Assembly (NCBI GenBank): GCA_025356075.1
Contig: JANXUT010000044.1
Location: forward strand, 86,153-150,152
Source: Pseudomonadota bacterium
Lineage (GTDB): Bacteria; Pseudomonadota; Gammaproteobacteria; Steroidobacterales; Steroidobacteraceae
Direction: 5' to 3'
Length of the DNA stretch: 64,000 nt
Below are positions 20,666 through 27,661 of the stretch, piece by piece; positions within the stretch are counted from its first letter, which is position 1; each line of letters begins with the position of its first letter. Position numbers and translations under genes: made by a program. The notes below the pieces were generated by a model. That model was not told the DNA's origin and did not search any database. It saw nothing but the letters and a program-made list of their open reading frames with translations.

Positions 20666-22423
20666 TCAGAGCACCGGGTGCGTGTCGCCCGGCAGCATGG
20701 ACTTGCGCACCAGCGGGATCGGCGGCCCGCCGTAGGACAGGAACTTGTCGTGGAACGCCTTCCAGCAGCTCTCGCCGCCGCGCGCCTCGCAGTAGTCGGT
20801 GCGAAGCCTGCGGATCATCAGTTTGCCGAGCGTGTAGTTGAGGTAGCCGGGATCGTAGGTGCCGCGTGCCGCCTGCTGGCGCGCGGTGCCGGAGTCCTGG
20901 AACGCCTGGTCGCGAAAGAGCGCCTCCGACTCGGCGACGGTCATGCCCTTCGTGTGCATGCCGATCGAGGAGAGGAACCTGGCATCGCGCAGCAGCGCAT
21001 TCGACAGCTGCCCGATGTGCGTCTCGGGATCGGCCTTCAGGCCCTTCTCCCACATCAGCTCCTCGCCGTAATGCGCCCAGCCTTCGGCGTAGGCGTAGCC
21101 GACGAACAGGCTCGCCAGCTTCGAGGGAACCCGGTTCGCCCACATGAACTGCAGGAAATGCCCCGGCCACACCTCGTGCGCGGTCGTGAACCGCAGATGC
21201 GCCTCGCCCGGGACGTAGGCAGCCTGCTCGGCCGCTGACCACGAGGGGTCTGGCGGCGCGATGTAGTAGACCGACGGCAGGTTCTTCTCGTAGGGACCGG
21301 GCGTGTCGATGTAGGCGCCGTTCTGGCGGTTGAAGGGCGGCGCCTCCTCGACCTCGGCCTGCTCAGGGCCCGGGATCGTGACAATGTCCTTGTCGATGAT
21401 GAATTGCCGGAGGCCCGCGAGCTGCGCGCGGGCGCCTGCGACCGCGCCGCCCGCCGGCTTGTGGGCGGCGACGCGTTCGGTGCAGCGCTTGAGCGTCGTG
21501 CCAGGGGCGTACCCGGCGCATGCTTCCTTGAGCGCCGCGAGATTGCGGGCAAGGTCGGCGCGGCCGGCGGCCTCGAGGTCCGCGAGCGGCACGTCGACGC
21601 GCTCGGTCATGTGCAGCATCGCCGCGTAGCGCTCAGGTCCCAGCGGATCCGGGCCCGTCGCGTTCGGCTGCTCGCCTTTCAGCCACTCCGCGAGTCCATC
21701 GAGCGCCCTGGCGGCGGGCTCGATCGCGGCGTTGAGGTCCGCCTTCAGCTTCGGGTCGGTGATGCTCTTGAACGCCTCCGGGACGCTCGTGCGATAGAAG
21801 TCGGCGAGGCCGCCGAAGCCCGCGACGCCGAGCTTGATGTAGGTGGCGGGCATCGGCGTTCTTAGGTTCTTGCGGATGTCGGGCGCGACGCGGACGACGG
21901 ATGCGGCGTACTTGATGAAAGCGCGGGCCCGCACCTCGGGCGTCGCGTAGGGGCGCACGACGTAGGTCGAGGGGTCGAGCGAATCCCCGCCGTCGCCCAT
22001 GCCGAGGTAGAAGGCGGGGTTGCGAAAGGGCGCATCGGCTGCATCGCGCCAGAAGATCTCGCGGTCGATGCGGGTCAGGAGGTACTCGCGCTCGAAGCGC
22101 TGCGCGTCGTCGAGGCTCGCGTCGGGGAACGCCGTCACGCGCTCGCGGAATGCCTGCAGCCGCGCCACTTCGGCATGGATGCCGGCCGCCGACCAGTCGG
22201 GCAACCCACCGTCGAATTCGTGCCGGCCGACGGCGGCGGCGACCTGCGGATGAGCCTTGAAGAACGATTCGATGTACTCATCGACGAGCGCCGGCCAGGC
22301 GGGCGCGGCGGCGGCGGGTGCCGGGGGGGCGGGCGCCTTGGGCTCGCAGCCAGCGAGGAGCGCGAGGCAGCCGAGGAGGCAAGCTGCGCCAACGGCGCGC
22401 CCGCGGGACGGCTGGATGCTCAT
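20666..22423 (-). CDS. DUF885 family lipoprotein, predicted zinc metallopeptidase
   Basis: 585 residues. The lipobox LLAGC gives lipidated C26, followed by a Pro/Ala-rich linker. The DUF885 hallmark HEVWPGH (HExxPGH) lies near residue 415, with YAEGWAHYGEEL about 35 residues later, where E and H would complete a zinc site. DUF885 proteins are regarded as M3/M32-like peptidases, some acting on dipeptides. The protein is probably anchored in the outer membrane facing the periplasm. It converges with the DUF1501 gene, with 15 nt between stops, and is divergent from pyrD. Confidence 0.88.
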   Translation of the reverse strand: MSIQPSRGRAVGAACLLGCLALLAGCEPKAPAPPAPAAAAPAWPALVDEYIESFFKAHPQVAAAVGRHEFDGGLPDWSAAGIHAEVARLQAFRERVTAFPDASLDDAQRFEREYLLTRIDREIFWRDAADAPFRNPAFYLGMGDGGDSLDPSTYVVRPYATPEVRARAFIKYAASVVRVAPDIRKNLRTPMPATYIKLGVAGFGGLADFYRTSVPEAFKSITDPKLKADLNAAIEPAARALDGLAEWLKGEQPNATGPDPLGPERYAAMLHMTERVDVPLADLEAAGRADLARNLAALKEACAGYAPGTTLKRCTERVAAHKPAGGAVAGARAQLAGLRQFIIDKDIVTIPGPEQAEVEEAPPFNRQNGAYIDTPGPYEKNLPSVYYIAPPDPSWSAAEQAAYVPGEAHLRFTTAHEVWPGHFLQFMWANRVPSKLASLFVGYAYAEGWAHYGEELMWEKGLKADPETHIGQLSNALLRDARFLSSIGMHTKGMTVAESEALFRDQAFQDSGTARQQAARGTYDPGYLNYTLGKLMIRRLRTDYCEARGGESCWKAFHDKFLSYGGPPIPLVRKSMLPGDTHPVL

Positions 22424-22500
22424 GGAGACCGCCGAAAAACGAGGCGTGAAGCGTGGCGGGCGCTGCCGCCAAAGGCAAGTCTCGGCCGGCCGAGGGGCGC

Positions 22501-23520
22501 GTGCGACACTTGCCGACCGTGTGGTATCCGCTCCTTCGGCCGGCCCTCTTCGCGCTCGATCCGGAGCGCGCCCACCGCATCGCGCTCGAGGCGTTTCGCC
22601 TCGCCGGCCGAGGCTACCGGACTGGCGCGGCGACGGCGCCCGTCGAGTGCATGGGATTGCACTTTCCGAACCGGCTCGGCCTCGCGGCGGGCTTTGACAA
22701 GAACGCGACCGCCGTCGATGGGCTCGGCCGGCTCGGCTTTGGCTTCATCGAGGTCGGCACGGTCACGCCGCGGCCGCAGGCGGGACAGCCGCGGCCGCGC
22801 CTGTTCCGGCTACCGGCGACGGGCGCGCTCGTCAACCGCCTCGGCTTTCCGAACGATGGCGCCGAGGCCGTCGCCGCGCGCCTTCGGCACCGTCGCTACC
22901 GCGGCATCGTCGGCATCAACATCGGCAAGAACGCGGCGACCCCACTTGAGCGGGCGGTCGATGATTACGTGCTGGCGCTTCGGCTGCTCGGCGGCGTCGC
23001 CGACTACGTCGCGATCAACGTCTCATCACCCAACACGCCGGCGCTTCGGGAGCTGCAGGCACGGGCGCACCTCGAACCCCTCCTGAGCGCGCTCCTCGCC
23101 GAGCGGCTGCGCCTGGGCAGACGACACCTGCCGCTCCTCCTCAAGATCTCGCCCGACCTCACCGCCCCCGAACTCGCCGAGATCGCAGCGCTCGTGCGCA
23201 CGCTGCCGCTTGAGGGCGTCATCGCGACAAACACGACGCTCGGGCGCGCCGGGCTCGACGTCGCGGTCCCGGCCGGGGGCTTGAGCGGCCGTCCGCTCAA
23301 GGCGCTCGCGCGGGGCGTTGTGTCCGCACTCCGGTCGCTGCTCGGGCCCGACTTCACGATCATCGGGGTCGGCGGCGTCGATTCCGGTGCCGCGGCCCTC
23401 GACTTGAGGCGCGCCGGCGCGGATCTCGTGGCGCTCTACACGGGGCTCGTCTACCGCGGACCCGCGCTCGTCCGCGACGCCTTGCGCGCGCTCGGCGACG
23501 GTGAGAGGGCGAGCGAGTAG
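22501..23520 (+). CDS. pyrD: Dihydroorotate dehydrogenase (quinone), class 2
   Basis: 339 residues. Class 2 features are an N-terminal membrane-associating segment WYPLLRPALFALDPERAH, FMN contacts in LAAGFDKNATAVDG and GINIGKN, the catalytic serine loop NVSSPNTP, and the C-terminal IGVGGVDSG phosphate-binding loop. It oxidises dihydroorotate to orotate with quinone in pyrimidine synthesis at the inner membrane. I choose GTG 22501 because GAGG lies a few nt upstream; GTG 22519 would give a length even closer to E. coli PyrD. The last 70 nt overlap the convergent GNAT gene. Confidence 0.93.
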   Translation: MRHLPTVWYPLLRPALFALDPERAHRIALEAFRLAGRGYRTGAATAPVECMGLHFPNRLGLAAGFDKNATAVDGLGRLGFGFIEVGTVTPRPQAGQPRPRLFRLPATGALVNRLGFPNDGAEAVAARLRHRRYRGIVGINIGKNAATPLERAVDDYVLALRLLGGVADYVAINVSSPNTPALRELQARAHLEPLLSALLAERLRLGRRHLPLLLKISPDLTAPELAEIAALVRTLPLEGVIATNTTLGRAGLDVAVPAGGLSGRPLKALARGVVSALRSLLGPDFTIIGVGGVDSGAAALDLRRAGADLVALYTGLVYRGPALVRDALRALGDGERASE

Positions 23521-23987
23521 ATCGCGTAGGGCACGCCGAACCGGTCCGGGATCGATCGCTCCAGCACGAATCCGAGCCGCTGGTAGAGCGGCAGCGCCAC
23601 CTTCATCGCGGGGCTCGTGTGCAGCCCGAGCACGCTCGCGCCATCGCGGCGGGCGCGGGCGATACACTCGAGCGTGAGGCCCCGCCCGACGCCACGGCCA
23701 CGGGCCGCGGGCCGGACGGAGAGGAGGCGCACGAGCCCCCACTCGGGCGGGAACAGGGGCTCGCGCTTGGCGCCGGGCGGGGCGTAGCCGACGAGCCCGA
23801 CGAGCTCGCCCGCCTCGAGCGCGACGATGAGTTCAAGCTCGCTCGCCAGGCTCGCGATGCCGGCGAGGCGTCCGGCGAGCGCCTGCCAGCCCTCGAACAC
23901 GTCGGCGAACTCCGCCCACGCCTCGAGGACGACCTGCCGCGCAGGCGCCGCATCGGCGGCTTCGAAGTTCCGGAGGAGGAGTGTCAG
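23451..23987 (-). CDS. GNAT family N-acetyltransferase, probable CTG start
   Basis: 178 residues if it starts at CTG 23987. The acetyl-CoA loop motif is VRPAARGRGVGRGL, and a GNAT ending with LPLYQRLGFVLERS is clear. No ATG, GTG or TTG occurs in frame between the upstream stop (TAA 24023-24021) and GTG 23900. Starting at GTG 23900 would lose the first beta strand and helix. The codons from CTG 23987 read LTLLLRNFEAADAAPARQV, a typical GNAT beginning, and GGAG sits 8 nt before that CTG. The protein acetylates an unknown amine. Its 3' end overlaps pyrD by 70 nt in convergent orientation. Confidence 0.82.
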   Translation of the reverse strand: MTLLLRNFEAADAAPARQVVLEAWAEFADVFEGWQALAGRLAGIASLASELELIVALEAGELVGLVGYAPPGAKREPLFPPEWGLVRLLSVRPAARGRGVGRGLTLECIARARRDGASVLGLHTSPAMKVALPLYQRLGFVLERSIPDRFGVPYAIYSLALSPSPSARKASRTSAGPR

Positions 23988-24168
23988 CGGCCGTCTCCGT
24001 GCGCGGCGGGAGGCGGGATTTTACTTCCCGGCGGTCCCGGCGGGTGCCGGCGGAGGTTGGCCAACCGGCCCCGGCCCGCCCTATCATGCGAAGGTACCCG
24101 CGGCGGACGCCGGGTCCGGGGTCGGGGCGATACCAGATGGGGCGGGGCCGGACACATCGGAGACGCAC

Positions 24169-24546
24169 ATGCAGCACGCCGTACGTAGCTACTTGAAGGC
24201 TCTGGAAGCGGGCGATTCGGACAAGGCGGGGGCGCTCTTCACGCCGGATGGCTGGGTGCAGTCGCCGTTCCTCGGCCGCCTGCCGGTGCGATCCTTCGTC
24301 CGCAAGGTCGCCGATTCCTCGAGCGGCGCGCACCTGACGGTGCACGACGTGCTGGTGAGCGCGGAGGGCAACCTGCGCGCGGTCGCCTACTACGAGTACG
24401 ACTGGTCGCTCAAGGACGGCTCGCGGGTGTCCTTCGACTGCGCGGATGTCTTCAACTTCGACCCCGAATCCGGCCACATCGCCTCGATCGTCCTTGTCTA
24501 CGACACGCACCCCGTGCGCGGCGTCGTCGAGACCAAGTACCCCTGA
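24169..24546 (+). CDS. SnoaL-like / NTF2-like family protein
   Basis: 125 residues. The cone-shaped NTF2-like fold is suggested by an N-terminal helix (AVRSYLKALEAGDSDKAGAL), FTPDGWVQSPFLG, and a set of C-terminal strands (VAYYEYDWSLKDGSRVSFDC, ADVFNFD, HIASIVLVYDTHP). Members of this fold serve as small isomerases, hydrolases or ligand binders, and this one cannot be placed further. The ATG at 24169 has GGAG 6 nt upstream. The frame is open further upstream, but that part is antisense to the GNAT gene. Confidence 0.75.
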   Translation: MQHAVRSYLKALEAGDSDKAGALFTPDGWVQSPFLGRLPVRSFVRKVADSSSGAHLTVHDVLVSAEGNLRAVAYYEYDWSLKDGSRVSFDCADVFNFDPESGHIASIVLVYDTHPVRGVVETKYP

Positions 24547-24749
24547 GGGGACGGCGGGGCGCCCCCTTGCCCGGCCGCTTTGCGAGGGTGCCGGGAGGCC
24601 GGTGGGGCCCCCCCGGCCCGCGCCACGCACGGCGCCCCGAATTAAGTGTGCTTCATACTCGTATCGTTGGGCCGCCGCCGCCGCAACATTGGCAGGTGAC
24701 GCCCGCGAGGGCGCAAAGCCCGACTGTTGAACTCTGGAGGTCATGATTC

Positions 24750-24935
24750 ATGTTTAAGAAGCTCGCCCTGCTCGCCGCTGCTTTGACGCTCACGTTCCCG
24801 GCCTTCGCCGCGGACACCGCTGCCGCCCCGGCCGCTGCGGCTCCCGCCGCATCGTCGGATGCGAAGCCCGCCAAGAAGCATCACAAGCATCACGCCAAGA
24901 AGTCGGCCGAGAAGTCGGCTGACGCGCCGAAGTAA
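24750..24935 (+). CDS. Small secreted His/Lys/Ala-rich protein
   Basis: 61 residues: a signal peptide (MFKKLALLAAALTLTFPAFA) followed by about 41 residues that are almost only Ala, Lys, His, Ser, Asp and Pro, with a KKHHKHHAKK cluster. GGAGG at 24736-24740 lies 9 nt before the ATG, a strong site. A strong terminator follows 26 nt after the stop, so this is a single-gene transcript. I do not recognise a family. The composition resembles small basic acid-shock-like or metal-binding periplasmic proteins. An A/T-rich patch at about 24640-24668 may hold the promoter, but I cannot assign clear -35 and -10 boxes. Confidence 0.75.
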   Translation: MFKKLALLAAALTLTFPAFAADTAAAPAAAAPAASSDAKPAKKHHKHHAKKSAEKSADAPK

Positions 24936-24961
24936 TCGAGTCGAGTAAGGTCCTCGGGACC

Positions 24962-24998
24962 AAAAGCCCCGGGTAGCGATGCTGCCCGGGGCTTTTTT
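24962..24998 (+). terminator. Rho-independent terminator, probably bidirectional
   Basis: A 12-bp perfect stem pairs 24962-24973 (AAAAGCCCCGGG) with 24985-24996 (CCCGGGGCTTTT). The loop is 11 nt, and a run of six T at 24993-24998 starts inside the 3' arm. It follows the small secreted protein gene. Read on the minus strand the hairpin also ends in TTTT, so it may terminate the convergent M13 peptidase transcript as well. Confidence 0.92.
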
Positions 24999-25007
24999 CA
25001 TTCCGGC

Positions 25008-27050
25008 CTACCAGATCCGCACACGCTCGGCGGGCGGCAGGTAAAGCGCGGCATCCGGCGTCACGCCAAACGCCGCGTACCAGGCATCGATGTTCCTGAC
25101 CACGCCGTTGACCCGGTACATCGACGGGCTGTGCGGGTCCGACAAGACCTGGTTCCGCAGGCTCTCGTCGCGATAGAGGTTCCGGTAGATCTGCGCCCAG
25201 CCGAGGAAGAAGCGCTGCTCGCCACTCAGGCCGCTGAGCTCGGGCGGGCGCTTGCCGCCGAGCGAGGCGTGGTACGCATCGAGCGCGACGGTGAGGCCGC
25301 CCAGGTCGCCGATGTTCTCGCCGAGCGTCAGGCGGCCGTTCACCTGGATCCCCGGCCGCGGCTCGTAGCGGTCGTACTGCGCGGCGAGGCGATCGACGAG
25401 GCCGTGGAACGCCGTCACGTCGCTCATCGCCCACCAGGTGCGAAGCACGCCCTTCGCATCGCTCTTCGCGCCTTGGTCGTCGAAGCCATGGCCCATCTCG
25501 TGGCCGATCACGCCGCCGATCGCGCCGTAGTTGACCGCCGGATCCGCCTTGGGGTCGAAGAACGGCGGCTGCAGGATCGCCGCCGGGAATACGATCTCGT
25601 TGAAGGTGGCGTTGTAGTAGGCATTGACCGTCTGCGGCGTCATGAACCACTCGTCGCGGTCGGTCGGCTTGCCGAGCCTCGCAAGGTCGTGCTGCCACTC
25701 GAACTCGGACGCCCGCACGGCGTTGCCGAAGGCATCGCCCGTGCGGACCTCGAGCAGGGAGTAGTCGCGCCAGTGGTCGGGGTAGCCGATCTTCGGCCGG
25801 AACGTCGCGAGCTTCTCGGCAGCGACCAGCTTCGTCGCCGGGCTCATCCACTCGAGCGCTGCGATGCGCCGGCCATAGGCGCGGCGCATGTTCTCGACGA
25901 GGGCAAGCATCTGCGCCTTCGCTTCGGGCGGAAAATGCTCGCGCACGTAGATCTGGCCGATCGCCTCGCCGAGCGCGCCGTTGGTCGCATCCACCGCACG
26001 CTTCCAGCGCGCGCGCTGCTCGGGCTGGCCGTTCAGCGTGTGGCCGTAGAACGCGAATACCTCGCCGTCGAGCGCCGCCGGCAGGTGCGCGGCATTGCCC
26101 TTGAGGTAGTGATAGCGCAGGTAGCTCTGCCAGGTCGCGAGCGGCGTTGCGCGAAAGAGCTTCCCGAGCGGTGCGATCGCGCTGAGTTCGGCGAGGACGA
26201 CCCCGTCGATCGCGCCGAGGCCGGAGGAGCCAAAGGCGACGTCCCACGGGTAATCGGGCGCGAGCGCGTTCAATTCGGCGCGGCTGCGTGCGTTGTAGGT
26301 CTTGTCGCGGTCGCGCCGCTCCGCGCGCGGCCACTGGAGCTTCGCGATCTCGGTCTCGAGCGCAAGGATCGCGGCCGCGCCCGTCGCGGCCTCGGCATCG
26401 CCGCCGAGCGCGAGCAGGCGGGCGATGTGCTCGCGGTACTGGGTCCGTAGTGCCGGGAACTCGCCGTCATCGCGCAGGTAGTAGTCGCGGTCCGGAAGCC
26501 CGAGGCCGCCGTGCTGGACCTGCACGATGTACTGGTCCGGGTGCTTGCGATCGAGCGTAACGCCGAACTCGAGCGGCCCCGGCAGCGCAAGATCCGCGCG
26601 CGCCATGAGCTTCGCTACGTCCTCGTACGAGCTCGCCGCGGCGATCGCCTGCAAGCCGCTCGCAGCGGGCGCGAGCCCGGCGCTCTCGATCGCCGGCGCA
26701 TCGAGGAAGGCGGCGTAGTAGTCGCCGATCTTCCGCTCGACGCTACCGGCCGCCGCTCTCCCCGTGGCCGCCGACTCGAGGATCGCGTGGACGCTCGCCT
26801 CGGATTTTTCGCGCAGCACGTCGAAGGAGCCCCAGTGCGTGCGGTCCGCCGGGATCTGCTCGGTCTTGAGCCATGTGCCGGCGGCGAAGCGGAAGAAGTC
26901 ATCGCCCGGCTTCTGGCCCGGGTCCTCGCCCGCGAGGTCGAGGCCGAACGCGCCGATCTGCGCGTGCGGCGCGGGCGATGAGGCGGCGAGCACGGCGGAT
27001 GCGCCGAGGAGGGTCGAAGTCAGGAGGACGGCGGGACGCAACGTGCCCAT
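25008..27050 (-). CDS. M13 family metallopeptidase (neprilysin/PepO-like), secreted
   Basis: 680 residues with a signal peptide (about residues 1-23, ending VLAASS). The zinc site is complete: HEMGH at 517-521 and the third ligand E578 in ENIGDLGG. Other family landmarks are NAYYNATFNEIVFPAAILQ before the zinc helix and the C-terminal end CADLVG-like replaced by RVRIW. M13 peptidases cut oligopeptides, here probably in the periplasm. The ATG at 27050 gives a clean signal peptide. It stands alone, convergent with the small secreted protein gene across a shared terminator. Confidence 0.93.
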   Translation of the reverse strand: MGTLRPAVLLTSTLLGASAVLAASSPAPHAQIGAFGLDLAGEDPGQKPGDDFFRFAAGTWLKTEQIPADRTHWGSFDVLREKSEASVHAILESAATGRAAAGSVERKIGDYYAAFLDAPAIESAGLAPAASGLQAIAAASSYEDVAKLMARADLALPGPLEFGVTLDRKHPDQYIVQVQHGGLGLPDRDYYLRDDGEFPALRTQYREHIARLLALGGDAEAATGAAAILALETEIAKLQWPRAERRDRDKTYNARSRAELNALAPDYPWDVAFGSSGLGAIDGVVLAELSAIAPLGKLFRATPLATWQSYLRYHYLKGNAAHLPAALDGEVFAFYGHTLNGQPEQRARWKRAVDATNGALGEAIGQIYVREHFPPEAKAQMLALVENMRRAYGRRIAALEWMSPATKLVAAEKLATFRPKIGYPDHWRDYSLLEVRTGDAFGNAVRASEFEWQHDLARLGKPTDRDEWFMTPQTVNAYYNATFNEIVFPAAILQPPFFDPKADPAVNYGAIGGVIGHEMGHGFDDQGAKSDAKGVLRTWWAMSDVTAFHGLVDRLAAQYDRYEPRPGIQVNGRLTLGENIGDLGGLTVALDAYHASLGGKRPPELSGLSGEQRFFLGWAQIYRNLYRDESLRNQVLSDPHSPSMYRVNGVVRNIDAWYAAFGVTPDAALYLPPAERVRIW

Positions 27051-27176
27051 GGGCGGTTCCCTCGGCGATGGACGCGGGCGCGCGGGTGCGCGCCGCGGCG
27101 GAACGGTGCGGGCGCTACGAGTGAGCGCCCGCGCGCGCGCCCGGGCGGCGCGCGAAATCTCAACGCGGACCTAAGC

Positions 27177-27509
27177 TCAGGCCTTCTTCGCCCAGACCGT
27201 GCACCAGCCGATGCCATCGACCTGCTTGCCGGAGAAGATGTTGCAACCGGCAACGGCGTCGGTCGCCTTGCCCTGGTACTGCAGGCAGTTCGCGCACTTC
27301 TGCTCGGGCTTGTGGTTCGGGTTGGTCTTCGCGTCGACCTTGCTGGTGTCGGGGGCGTAATGCAGCGCCTTCGCCTGCGGATCGTTGGCGTCGAGCTTGG
27401 CGGCGGGCGCGGCTTCGACGCGCGCGACGGCGGCGACCACCGGAATCGATGCGAGCGCGGCGAGCGCGCCCTTCAAGATGGCCCGGCGCGGAAGCTTCTG
27501 GTCAATCAT
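27177..27509 (-). CDS. High-potential iron-sulfur protein (HiPIP), Tat-exported
   Basis: 110 residues. The precursor begins with a twin-arginine signal (PRRAILKG followed by a hydrophobic stretch). The mature part has the four cluster cysteines C72, C75, C89 and C103 in the HiPIP spacing CANC...GC...WC. HiPIPs carry a 4Fe-4S cluster cycling between +3 and +2. They act as periplasmic electron carriers between the cytochrome bc1 complex and terminal oxidases or reaction centres. No partner gene is adjacent. Confidence 0.93.
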   Translation of the reverse strand: MIDQKLPRRAILKGALAALASIPVVAAVARVEAAPAAKLDANDPQAKALHYAPDTSKVDAKTNPNHKPEQKCANCLQYQGKATDAVAGCNIFSGKQVDGIGWCTVWAKKA

Positions 27510-27661
27510 CGTGTCACTCCTCGGGATATCGGGGTTCGCGAATCGGATCGGTCGGCACGGCGCCGGCGAGCAGCGATTCTAAGGCGGCGACCGCGGGCTG
27601 TCTGCTGCGCGTGCGGGCCACAATTGAGAATGATTCGCGATTGGACGCGGCTGCGCTCCGC

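Noticed and set aside
24743..24757. A five-codon leader peptide (ATG ATT CAT GTT TAA) before the small secreted protein
   Set aside because: Its ATG is only 2 nt from the GGAGG, too close for good initiation, while the 24750 start has proper spacing.
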